Assembly: GCA_000720845.1 (NCBI GenBank)
Contig: JODU01000009.1
Location: 124,001 to 188,000, forward strand
DNA: 64,000 nucleotides
DNA from: Kitasatospora aureofaciens
Lineage (GTDB): Bacteria; Actinomycetota; Actinomycetes; Streptomycetales; Streptomycetaceae
Direction of reading: 5' to 3'
The position numbers and the translations under genes are program-made. This document shows positions 31,863-39,797 of the stretch, piece by piece (position 1 is the stretch's first letter; each line of letters opens with the position of its first letter). The notes below the pieces were generated by a model, which was not told where the DNA came from, did no database searches, and saw only the letters and a list, made by a program, of their open reading frames with translations.

Positions 31863-34256
31863 GTGGTGGATCAGCTGACGCAGCACGATCCGCGGCGGAT
31901 CGGGCCGTTCGAGGTGCTGGGGCGGCTCGGCGCCGGCGGCATGGGGCTGGTCTATCTCGCGCGCTCGGCGTCCGGGCGGCGCGTGGCGATCAAGACGGTG
32001 CGCACGGAGCTGGCGGAGGACCAGCTGTTCCGCGTCCGCTTCACCCGCGAGGTGGAGGCGGCCCGCGCGGTCTCGGGCTTCTACACGGCGGCCGTGGTCG
32101 ACGCCGACCCGCGCGCCGCGGTGCCGTGGCTGGCCACGGCCTACGTACCCGCACCCTCCCTCGAGGAGATAGTGAACGAGTGCGGGCCGCTGCCGGCCCA
32201 GGCGGTGCGCTGGCTGGCCGCGGGCGTCGCGGAGGCGCTCCAGTCGATCCACGGCGCGGGCCTGGTCCACCGCGACCTGAAGCCCTCCAACGTCCTCGTC
32301 GTCGAGGACGGCCCCCGCGTGATCGACTTCGGCATCGCGTCCGGCGTCTCGAACACCCGTCTGACCATGACGAACGTCGCCGTCGGCACCCCCGCCTACA
32401 TGTCCCCGGAGCAGGCGAAGGACTCCCGCAGCGTCACCGGGGCCAGCGACGTGTTCTCGCTCGGCTCGATGCTGGTCTTCGCCGCGACCGGACACCCGCC
32501 CTTCCACGGCGCCAACCCGGTCGAGACGGTCTTCATGCTGCTGCGCGAGGGCCCCGACCTGGAGGGCCTGCCCGACGAGCTGCGCCCGCTCATCGAGTCC
32601 TGCATGCAGATGGAGGCCACCGGCCGTCCCAACCCCGCCGACCTCCAGGCCCAGCTCGCCCCGCACCTCTTCGGCTCCGGCTCCGACGACAGCGGTACGG
32701 CGTCCGCGTGGCTGCCCGAGCGGGCCGTGGGCCTGATCGAGGGCCGCCGCAACGGCCGCCCCGCGGCCAAGCCCGCCACCACGGCCGGCGGCCGCGGCCC
32801 GGGCCCCTCCGGCGCCCGCGCCCCCGTCCACGCGCCCCCGCTGCCGCCCCCGCCCGCGCACGACCCCGTCGTACCGGGGCCGCCCGCGCACGGCCCGGCG
32901 GTGCCCGCTCCCGCCGGCGCCCCCGACGGCGGGCCGGTCCGGCTGCCCGGCGCCCCGGTGCCCATCGGCCCCGGCCCGCGCGTCGCCGACATGCGCGCCG
33001 CCGCCGTCGCCGCGCCCCCGCCGGAGTCCGCCCTCGCCGCGTCCTGGTCCCGCCCGCGCCCCGGTGTCAACGGCGCCGACCCAGCCGTACCGGTTCCGTC
33101 CCCGGCGCCCCCGGAGGCCTCGCCCGCCGGGTGGCGCCCCTGGCGGTTCCGGATGTCCAACGACGTCTGGGGCACGCCGCGGGTCGCCGAGGACCTGGTC
33201 TACGTCACCTCCTTCGAGGTGCACGCCCTGGACGTGGGCACCGGCCGCCGCCGCTTCAAGACCCGGGACGTCGCCTGGTCGATGGCGGTCGCGGACGGCC
33301 GTATCCACGCCTCCGACGGACCGACCCTCTTCGCCCTGGACGCCCGTGAGGGCGCCGACCTCTGGCGGGTCCAGACGGACGCCTGGGTGTACTCGCTCCA
33401 GGCCGACCGCGGCACCGTCCTCACGGCCACCCGCGGCGGCGGCGTCCAGGCCTGGGAGGCCTCGGCCGGCCAGAAGCTGTGGGAGGTCACCGGCGCCCAG
33501 ACCGACTTCGAGTCCCCCGAGGCGGGCGCCGCGCTGCACGACGGCACGGCGTACGTCTGGCAGGACGCCCGGCTGCGCGCCCTGGACGCCCGTACCGGCG
33601 ACGAGAGATGGTCGTACCCGATCGGCGACGCGGCCTCCTGCGGCGGCGTTCCGGTCCGCCTCGGACACGCCCCCGACGGCTACGTGTACGTCGCGGCCGG
33701 CACCCGGGTCCTCGCCCTGGAGGTCGCCTCCGGCCACGTCCGCTGGCACTTCGAGGCCCCGGCGGTCTTCCTCGCCCCGCCCACCTTCGTGCCGGGCCCG
33801 GCCGTGACCGGTGGCGGCGTCTACCTGGCCGACTACCTCGGCACCGTCTACGCCCTCGACGCCACCGACGGCCGCGACCGCTGGCGCATCGCGACCGAGG
33901 CCCGCTCCTCGACCGACCCGGTCCTGGTCGCCGCCGGGCACGTCCACGTGGGCAGCGGCAAGGGGCTCTACACGCTGGACGCGGTCACCGGCACCCCCAA
34001 GTGGCGCTTCCAGGCGGGCGGCGACATCGTGGGCGCGCCCGCGGTCGCCGAGGGCCGCATCCACTTCGGCTCGACCGACCACCTGCTCTACACGCTGAAG
34101 GCCGACGACGGCCGCCTGCGCTGGAAGCTCGCCACCGGCGGCGAGATCACCGGCTCCCCGGTCGTCCGCGACGGCATCGTGTACGCGTGCAGCAAGGACC
34201 GCTGCGTGTACGCCCTGGACGCGGAGAAGGGCACGGGGACGGCCCGGACGACGTGA
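31863..34256 (+). CDS. afsK: serine/threonine protein kinase AfsK with PQQ-type beta-propeller
   Basis: 797-residue Hanks-type kinase that phosphorylates AfsR and also acts at hyphal tips. From GTG 31863 the numbering matches S. coelicolor: GAGGMGLVYLARS (P-loop, 23-35), K44 in VAIK, HRDLKPSNV catalytic loop (136-144), DFG at 155-157, and T168 in the activation loop SNTRLTMTNVAVGTPAYMSPE-type sequence (here split: TRLTMTNVAVGTPAY), the reported autophosphorylation site. A Pro-rich linker (about 300-430) leads to a C-terminal domain with repeated ALDxxTGxxxW blades (for example LYTLDAVTGTPKWRF), a PQQ/YWTD-like propeller thought to sense S-adenosylmethionine or another signal. No transmembrane span; membrane association is peripheral in the known protein. 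Confidence 0.96.
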   Translation: MVDQLTQHDPRRIGPFEVLGRLGAGGMGLVYLARSASGRRVAIKTVRTELAEDQLFRVRFTREVEAARAVSGFYTAAVVDADPRAAVPWLATAYVPAPSLEEIVNECGPLPAQAVRWLAAGVAEALQSIHGAGLVHRDLKPSNVLVVEDGPRVIDFGIASGVSNTRLTMTNVAVGTPAYMSPEQAKDSRSVTGASDVFSLGSMLVFAATGHPPFHGANPVETVFMLLREGPDLEGLPDELRPLIESCMQMEATGRPNPADLQAQLAPHLFGSGSDDSGTASAWLPERAVGLIEGRRNGRPAAKPATTAGGRGPGPSGARAPVHAPPLPPPPAHDPVVPGPPAHGPAVPAPAGAPDGGPVRLPGAPVPIGPGPRVADMRAAAVAAPPPESALAASWSRPRPGVNGADPAVPVPSPAPPEASPAGWRPWRFRMSNDVWGTPRVAEDLVYVTSFEVHALDVGTGRRRFKTRDVAWSMAVADGRIHASDGPTLFALDAREGADLWRVQTDAWVYSLQADRGTVLTATRGGGVQAWEASAGQKLWEVTGAQTDFESPEAGAALHDGTAYVWQDARLRALDARTGDERWSYPIGDAASCGGVPVRLGHAPDGYVYVAAGTRVLALEVASGHVRWHFEAPAVFLAPPTFVPGPAVTGGGVYLADYLGTVYALDATDGRDRWRIATEARSSTDPVLVAAGHVHVGSGKGLYTLDAVTGTPKWRFQAGGDIVGAPAVAEGRIHFGSTDHLLYTLKADDGRLRWKLATGGEITGSPVVRDGIVYACSKDRCVYALDAEKGTGTARTT

Positions 34257-34363
34257 GGGGCCGTACGGCGTGCGGAGCCGTACGACGTGATGCCCTGCAC
34301 GGCGTGAGGGGCCGTGCCCGGTCGGTGACGTGTCCGTGACATCCGCGCACTAGCGTGATCACC

Positions 34364-34909
34364 ATGACGACACGGGGGCGAGCACTCAGGTACACGGCGA
34401 TCTCGGCATTGGTGGTCCTCAGCCTGACCGGCTTCTCGACCGGCCGCCACGGCCACGGTCACGGAGGCGACGGGGGCGGCGGCTGCAGCAGCTCCGGCCA
34501 GGACCACGACAGCTCGTCGTCCACCTCGGGCGGCGGCGCGTACAAGGACGACGACACGTACGGCACCGGCGGCAGCGGCCACCACGACTACGACGACGAC
34601 ACCTACGACGACACGGGCAGCGGCGGCAGCGGCGGCACCGCCGGCGTCGAGGCCGCCACCCTGATGCTGGTCACCTGCGCCACGGAAACCCAGTCGTGGT
34701 CCACCGTCGAGGTCACCAACCCGAACCCGGCCGAGTACACGTTCCCCGTCACGGTCCTCTTCAAGGACGCGGACGGCACGACGCTCACCGAAGGCAGTGC
34801 GGAGGTCACCGTCCCGGCGGACGGCGTCACCGCGGTCCGGGTCCCCTTCGACGGCTCCGCCGCCCCGGACCACTGCGAACTGGATCACACCGTGACGGCA
34901 CCGGTGTGA
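34364..34909 (+). CDS. small secreted protein, lipobox-like signal without cysteine
   Basis: 181 residues. Signal peptide RALRYTAISALVVLSLTGFS: a basic start, hydrophobic core, then LTGF where a lipoprotein would have LTGC, so cleavage by signal peptidase I rather than lipidation is expected. The mature N-terminal half is a low-complexity His/Gly/Ser/Asp region (HGHGHGGDGGGG, DHDSSSSTSGGG, YDDDTYDDTG) that may bind metal ions. The C-terminal half (LVTCATETQSWSTVEVTNPN, FPVTVLFKDADGTTLTEG, DHCELDHTV) is an Ig-like beta domain with two cysteines. It lies between afsK and afsS; function unknown. Confidence 0.75.
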   Translation: MTTRGRALRYTAISALVVLSLTGFSTGRHGHGHGGDGGGGCSSSGQDHDSSSSTSGGGAYKDDDTYGTGGSGHHDYDDDTYDDTGSGGSGGTAGVEAATLMLVTCATETQSWSTVEVTNPNPAEYTFPVTVLFKDADGTTLTEGSAEVTVPADGVTAVRVPFDGSAAPDHCELDHTVTAPV

Positions 34910-35787
34910 CCTCGGTAGACACCGGACCGCGCATCGACGCGACGCTGGTCAGACGGCTGGTCGACGCGCGGTTCCCGCAGTGGTCGGCGCTCCCGCTGGA
35001 GCCGGTCGACCCGGCCGGTTCCGACCACGTGATCCACCGGCTCGGCGACGAGCTGTCCGTCCGGCTGCCCCGTCACGCGGGTGCCGTCGGGCAGGCCGCG
35101 AAGGAGTTCCGGTGGCTTCCCCGGCTCGCCCCGCACCTCCCCCTGGCCGTCCCGGAGCCCGTGGCGGTGGGCGAGCCCGGCTTCGGATATCCGTGGCCGT
35201 GGGCGGTCTCCCGCTAGCTGGAGGGTGAGGTGGCCACCGTGGCGGCGCTGGGCGACTCGGCCGGTGCCGCCGTGGAACTGGCCGGCTTCCTGACCGCCCT
35301 GCAGCGGTTCGAGGCTCCCGAAGACCGCGCCGGGGACGGTCTCACCGGCCGCCCGCTGTCCGAGCGGGACCGCGCGACGCGGGAGGCGATCGCGCGCACC
35401 GACGGCGTGTTCGACGCGGCGGCGCTCACGGACCTGTGGAACGAGGCGCTGGCCGCCCCCGGCTGGGACCGGCCCCCGGTCTGGTTCCACGGCGACTTCC
35501 ACACCGGGAACCTGCTGACGGTCGACGGCCGCCTCAGCGCCGTCATCGACTTCGAAGGGCTCGGCCGGGGCGACCCGGCCCGTGACCTGATGATCGCCTT
35601 CACCCTGATGTCGCCCGCGAGCCGTGCCGTCTTCCGCGACGCGCTCGGCGTGGACGACGCCACGTGGACGCGGGGACGCGGCTGGGCCCTGGCCACGGGG
35701 CTGAACGCCCATGTCGCCCACGCCGCCGGCCATCCCCGGGTCGCCGCGCAGACCACCCGGCAGATCACCCAGGCCCTCCTCGGCTGA
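34906..35787 (+). pseudogene. aminoglycoside phosphotransferase-family gene broken by an in-frame amber codon
   Basis: GTG 34906 overlaps the previous TGA (GTGA). The frame reads an APH/ChoK-like kinase N-terminus (RRLVDARFPQWSALPLEPVD, IHRLGDELSVRLPRHAGAVG, LPLAVPEPVAVGEPGFGYPW), stops at TAG 35215-35217, and continues in the same frame with the C-terminal half: VWFHGDFHTGNLLTVDGRLS (catalytic HGDFHxxN), AVIDFEGLGRGDPARDL (metal-binding Asp). Homologues read W-L-P/E-G-E here, so TAG is one base from TGG. As read it yields two fragments and is a pseudogene unless the stop is read through. It would otherwise be an enzyme of unknown substrate (many are not resistance proteins). Confidence 0.8.
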
Positions 35788-35800
35788 CGCCGGACACACG

Positions 35801-35838
35801 TCGGCCGCGGCGGCTCCCCTCCGCGCCGCCGCGGCCGA
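35801..35838. terminator. bidirectional terminator between the phosphotransferase gene and afsS
   Basis: Perfect 14-bp stem TCGGCCGCGGCGGC / GCCGCCGCGGCCGA with a 10-nt loop, between convergent genes, 13 nt after one stop and 20 nt before the other. Confidence 0.8.
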
Positions 35839-35857
35839 TCCCCGTGTGGAGGAAGGT

Positions 35858-36049
35858 CTACTTGCCGTCGCCGTCCCGGTCCAGGGCGGGCGGGGCCGGC
35901 ATGTTGTTGTCCATCGTGGTGATGGTGTCCTTGGCCGGCGGGGCGGGCATGTTGTTGTCCATCGTGGTGATGGTCTCGTCCGTTGCCGGCGGGACGGGCA
36001 TGTTGTTGTCCTGCGGGGTGGCGACCGGCTCCGTCTTCTTGTCGCTCAT
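35858..36049 (-). CDS. afsS: AfsS, small sigma-like activator of secondary metabolism
   Basis: 63-residue AfsS. ATG 36049 is preceded by GAGGAG 7 nt upstream. Three copies of a 13-residue repeat are visible: TPQDNNMPVPPA (degenerate), then TTMDNNMPAPPA twice, preceded by TIT, as known for AfsS. It is a nitrogen- and stress-responsive activator of antibiotic production whose transcription is the main output of AfsR. Mechanism unresolved; it carries no known domain. Encoded convergent to the phosphotransferase pseudogene and downstream of afsR. Confidence 0.97.
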   Translation of the reverse strand: MSDKKTEPVATPQDNNMPVPPATDETITTMDNNMPAPPAKDTITTMDNNMPAPPALDRDGDGK

Positions 36050-36082
36050 GCGCGTGCTCCTCTGCGATGGTGAACGAGTGTG

Positions 36083-36128
36083 GAACGTCCGTCCGGTGAC
36101 TCCCCCGTGGCTCACCGGACGGACGTTC
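36083..36128 (-). promoter_or_regulatory. perfect 17-bp stem-loop in the afsS leader
   Basis: Arms 36083-36099 (starts GAACGTCCGTCC) and 36112-36128 (ends GGACGGACGTTC) pair over 17 bp with a 12-nt loop CTCCCCCGTGGC, 34 nt upstream of the afsS ATG, downstream of the AfsR/PhoP box. No terminator-like U tract follows, and the ribosome site lies outside the stem. It may be an operator, an mRNA-stability element, or an attenuator. Confidence 0.75.
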
Positions 36129-36210
36129 GGAGCCGCACACTAATCCGTCGGCTCGCTGGTCACCCGTCTGCCCCCCGACGCGACGGTGTGACAGGGACGA
36201 GAGTGCCCGA

Positions 36211-36232
36211 GGCCGATAAACGAACGCTGAAC
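36211..36232 (-). promoter_or_regulatory. AfsR/PhoP-binding direct repeat upstream of afsS
   Basis: Read on the minus strand: GTTCAGCGTTC (36232-36222) directly followed by GTTTATCGGCC (36221-36211), two 11-nt units of the PHO-box type (GTTCACC-like heptamer + 4 nt). In S. coelicolor AfsR and PhoP compete for such a repeat overlapping the afsS -35 region. The -10 element could not be assigned with confidence. Confidence 0.8.
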
Positions 36233-36249
36233 GCCCGCCGTCGCCGGCG

Positions 36250-39216
36250 TCAGGCCGCTGTCGCGGGCTCCAGCAGGGCTCGTACGGCGGCCGCTTCGGG
36301 AGCGCCGTTCGCCTCGTAGAGGGGAAGCGCCTCACGCCAGCAGGCCCTGCCCCGGTCGACCTGTCCGAGATCGCTCAATGCCTGCCCGAGGAGTTTCAGG
36401 ACATGGCCGCGCGTCTGGTCACCGCCGATGCACCCCAGGGCCAGGGCCTGTTCGGCGTGCTGCGCGGCCGGGCCGGGGCGCCGCGCCGCCAGATGGGTCT
36501 CGGCGATCCTGAAGTGGGTGGTCCCCGCCCACAGCCGTTGCCGGTGGTCGAGGAAGATGGTCAGGGCCCGGGAGAACTGCGCCAGGCCGTCCATGTGCCG
36601 GCCGGCCGTGGTCAGGGCCACACCCAGGGCGTAGTGCCCGTTGGCCAGGCGCATGGTGCTGCCGACCCGGACGTGGACGGCGAGGCCGTTCTCCGCGAAC
36701 TCGACGGCCTTGGCGGTGTTGCCCATCCCCATGTAGGCACGCGAGAGGTTGCACAGGGCGGTCGCCTCGCACAAGCCGTTCCCGGCAGCCCGGAAGCCCT
36801 CGATGGCACGGTCGAAGAACATCTTGCCGTCGGAGTAACGGTGCCGGTGGAGAGCGATGAGGCCGCAGTCCTGCGCGGCCCAGCTCGCGGCGGTGGGGTC
36901 CGCGGAGGCGGTCGCGCGCTCCATGGCGAGGGCCGCCTCCTCGGCGGCCGGCCGGATGCGGCCCGACACCAGCAGGAAGCCGGTGAGGGCGATACGCGCT
37001 CTGCCCTCGGCCCGGGTGTCCCCCACCGCCTGCGTGGCTTCACGCATCGCCAGGGCCGTCACCTCGTACTGACGGGAGTTGGCGCCCGACTCCGCCAGGT
37101 CCCGGGCGGCCCACAGGAGGTCGACGGCCCGGCGCAGCCGCGCGGTGCCGGCGGCCTGGCGCACGCAGGCCAGCAGGGACGACGACTCGGTGTACAGCCA
37201 GTCCAGTGCCGCGGGTCCGTCGGTGAAGCGCAGGCCGGGGTACCGCGTCGACTCCAGGTCCTCCACCAGCCGGTCCCCCGGCCGCTCGATCGCGTAGACC
37301 CCCGCGGCCGTGGCCAGGTAGAAGTCCAGCAGCCGCGACAGCGCCGCCTCCCGCTCGCTGGGCGGGTTCTCGTCTCGTTCCGCGCACGCACGCGCGTAGA
37401 GGCGGACCAGGTCGTGGAAGCGGTAGCGGCCCGGGGCCGCCGATTCGAGCAGGGACGTGTCGACCAGGGACTCCAGGAGGTCCTCAGCGTCCTCCACCGG
37501 GAGGTCCAGGACGGCCGCCGCCGCCGCGAGGGAGATGTCCGGGCCGTCGGCCAGGCCCAGCAGGCGGAAGGCGCGGGCCTGGGCCGGTTCCAGCTGCCCG
37601 TAGCCCAGTTCGAAGGTGGCCTCGACCGCCTGGTCGCCGGACTGCAGTTCGTCCAGCCGGCGTCGCTCGTCCGCCAGCTTCGCGGCCAGGACCGAGACGG
37701 TCCACGTGCGGCGGGCGGCCAGCCGGGACGCGGCGATGCGGATCGCCAGCGGCAGGAACCCGCACGCGCCGACGACGTCCAGCGCCGCCTCCCGCTCCGA
37801 GGCGACCCGCTCCTCGCCGACGATCTTCGTGAAGAGGGCCAGCGCCTCCTCGGGCGACATCACGTCCAGGTCGACCAGGTGCGCCCCGGCGAGGTCCACC
37901 ATCCGCACCCGTGCCGTCACCAGCGCCGCGCAGCCGTCCGTGCCGGGCAGCAGCGGCCGTACCTGGGCGGCGTCGCGGGCGTTGTCCAGCAGGACGAGGA
38001 CACGGCGGCCGTCCAGGACGGAGCGGTAGAGGGCGGCGCGCTCCTCCAGGGAGTCCGGGATGGCCGAGTCGGCCGTGCCCAGGGCCCGCAGGAAAGCGCC
38101 CAGCACCGCCTCCGGCTCCGCGGGCCGCGCGCCCGCGCCCTGGAGGTCGACGTACAGCTGCCCGTCCGGGAAGGCGGCCCGCGCCTGGTGGGCGACGTGC
38201 ACCGCGAGGGTCGTCTTGCCGACACCGCCGATGCCGGCCAGCGCCGAGACCGCCATCACGCGGCCCGACTCGCCGGACGCCGCGGACAGTACGTCGCTCA
38301 GCTCACGGACGAAGGCCGCCCGCCCGGTGAAGTCGGACACCGTCGCCGGGAGCTGCGCCGGCCGGACCGTCGCCGGCGCGGTCTCCGCGGCCGGTGCCGG
38401 GGGCTCGGCCAGCCCCGGGTCGGCCCGGAGGATGCGCTGCTGGAGTTCCTGGAGGCCGGGGCGCGGGTCGACGCCCAGCTCGTCGGCGAGCAGGCGGCGC
38501 GTGTCCGCGTAGACGGCGAGCGCCTCCGCCTGGCGGCCGCTGCGGTACAGGGCCAGCATCAGCAGCTCGCGCAGGCGTTCACGCAAGGGGTGGGCCGCGG
38601 TGAGCGCCGTCAGTTCCGAGACCGCCTCGGCGTGACAGCCCTGCTCCAGGTCCATGTCGAGCCGGGTCTCCAGGAGTTGGAGCCGCCACTCCTCCAGCCG
38701 GACGCGCTGCGTCTCGGCGTAGGGGCCGGGCACGCCGGCCAGTACCTCGCCGTCCCACAGGGCCAGCGCGCGGCGCAGCAGGTCACGGGCGTGGCAGAGG
38801 TCCCCGGCGGTCCTGGCCTTCTCGGCCCCGGCGGCAAGGTCCTGGGCCGCGGCCAGGTCCGACGCCCCCTCGGCCAGGCCCCGCACGGCGTACCCGCCGG
38901 ACTCGCTGACCAGCACGCCGGGGTCGAGGACCTTCCGCAGCCGGGACGCGTAGGTCCGTACCGCCGCCAGCGCCTGCGACGGCGGTTCCTCGCCCCACAG
39001 GGCGTCGATCAGCTCGGCCGCCGTGGCCGTACGGCCCTCGCGCAGCAACAGGGCGGCCAGCAGCGCGCGCTGCTGGGGGGAGCCGGTGGCCAGCGCCTCC
39101 CCGCCCCGCCAGGCGCGCACCGGCCCGAGCACACCGAAGCGCAGCGCACCCGATTCCTCCCCGTCCGCCGGGAATCCGGGACGCCGCTGCTCCGGAACCC
39201 GCGGTCCACCGTCCAT
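36250..39216 (-). CDS. afsR: AfsR, SARP-family global transcriptional activator with ATPase and TPR domains
   Basis: 988-residue AfsR (about 993 in S. coelicolor). Residues 24-110: OmpR-like winged helix (RFGVLGPVRAWRGGEALATG, AELIDALWGEEPPSQALAAV, YASRLRKVLDPGVLV). 115-260: bacterial transcriptional activation domain (LARDLLRRALALWDGEVLAG-type helices). 300-600: NB-ARC-like ATPase with Walker A ALAGIGGVGKTTLAV at about 327 and Walker B RRVLVLLDNARDA. C-terminal 350 residues: TPR-like helices (ALDWLYTES, CNLSRAYMGMGNTAKAV). Phosphorylated by AfsK on Ser/Thr, it activates afsS. ATG follows AGGGGG by 5 nt. Confidence 0.97.
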   Translation of the reverse strand: MDGGPRVPEQRRPGFPADGEESGALRFGVLGPVRAWRGGEALATGSPQQRALLAALLLREGRTATAAELIDALWGEEPPSQALAAVRTYASRLRKVLDPGVLVSESGGYAVRGLAEGASDLAAAQDLAAGAEKARTAGDLCHARDLLRRALALWDGEVLAGVPGPYAETQRVRLEEWRLQLLETRLDMDLEQGCHAEAVSELTALTAAHPLRERLRELLMLALYRSGRQAEALAVYADTRRLLADELGVDPRPGLQELQQRILRADPGLAEPPAPAAETAPATVRPAQLPATVSDFTGRAAFVRELSDVLSAASGESGRVMAVSALAGIGGVGKTTLAVHVAHQARAAFPDGQLYVDLQGAGARPAEPEAVLGAFLRALGTADSAIPDSLEERAALYRSVLDGRRVLVLLDNARDAAQVRPLLPGTDGCAALVTARVRMVDLAGAHLVDLDVMSPEEALALFTKIVGEERVASEREAALDVVGACGFLPLAIRIAASRLAARRTWTVSVLAAKLADERRRLDELQSGDQAVEATFELGYGQLEPAQARAFRLLGLADGPDISLAAAAAVLDLPVEDAEDLLESLVDTSLLESAAPGRYRFHDLVRLYARACAERDENPPSEREAALSRLLDFYLATAAGVYAIERPGDRLVEDLESTRYPGLRFTDGPAALDWLYTESSSLLACVRQAAGTARLRRAVDLLWAARDLAESGANSRQYEVTALAMREATQAVGDTRAEGRARIALTGFLLVSGRIRPAAEEAALAMERATASADPTAASWAAQDCGLIALHRHRYSDGKMFFDRAIEGFRAAGNGLCEATALCNLSRAYMGMGNTAKAVEFAENGLAVHVRVGSTMRLANGHYALGVALTTAGRHMDGLAQFSRALTIFLDHRQRLWAGTTHFRIAETHLAARRPGPAAQHAEQALALGCIGGDQTRGHVLKLLGQALSDLGQVDRGRACWREALPLYEANGAPEAAAVRALLEPATAA

Positions 39217-39241
39217 GCCGTCCCCCTAGACATCCTGAGCA

Positions 39242-39279
39242 ACCACGTCAGTTTGCCTTGTTCATGCCGACCACGTCAG
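39242..39279 (-). promoter_or_regulatory. direct repeat upstream of afsR
   Basis: CTGACGTGGT occurs twice on the minus strand (39279-39270 and 39251-39242), 28 bp apart, 25-63 nt before the afsR ATG. The downstream copy contains CTGACG, which sits 17 nt from TAGGGG and may be a -35/-10 pair. Likely a regulator site or promoter element for afsR. Confidence 0.45.
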
Positions 39280-39318
39280 CCGTGGGAGACGCCGATCACA
39301 GGTTCTTCATCAGCTTCG

Positions 39319-39729
39319 CTACCCCTGCCCCTCCAGCTCCACCCGTACCGTCAGATGCCCCGTCGTGACGCCCATCGCCCGTACCGCCATGCTGTTGAAG
39401 CGGGGGAGGCGGCGCAGGCGGGCCAGCGGGTCGTCGTCGGGCAGGAGGTGGGCCGTCCCCGGGTACCAGCGGCCCCGGATGCGCACCCGTACCCGCGGGT
39501 CGGCCTTGATGTTGCGGATGTACTGCGAGCGCTCGCCGAACTCCGAGACCAGCCAGAACGAGCCGCCCTCCCGGCGGCCGCCCACCGGTGTGCGGCGGGG
39601 GAGACCGGAGGCGCGGCCGGTGGTCTCCAGGAGGGTCTGGCCGGGCAGCCGGCGCACGACGGCGTTCAGCCGGCGCTGGAAGGCCGTGACGGTCCGGTAC
39701 TTCCGCTCGGGGTTCGGCGGTTTCGGCAT
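39319..39729 (-). CDS. deazaflavin (F420)-dependent nitroreductase-family protein
   Basis: 136-residue DUF385/Ddn-like protein. YRTVTAFQRRLNAVVRRLPG, LLETTGRASGLPRRTPVGGR, FWLVSEFGERSQYIRNIKAD and RVRIRGRWYPGTAHLL are the family's core strands and the helix that meets the coenzyme F420. GGGGA lies 8 nt before the ATG. Relatives reduce quinones or nitro-compounds with F420H2. It sits between afsR and the PHP-hydrolase gene; fbiC is 1.8 kb further along. Confidence 0.82.
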   Translation of the reverse strand: MPKPPNPERKYRTVTAFQRRLNAVVRRLPGQTLLETTGRASGLPRRTPVGGRREGGSFWLVSEFGERSQYIRNIKADPRVRVRIRGRWYPGTAHLLPDDDPLARLRRLPRFNSMAVRAMGVTTGHLTVRVELEGQG

Positions 39730-39797
39730 CGTGGGTCCCCGCTCCGTCTCGCTCGGGGGCTCCGCGGTCGGTGACGGAGCCCGGTGGCCCCTGGAGA

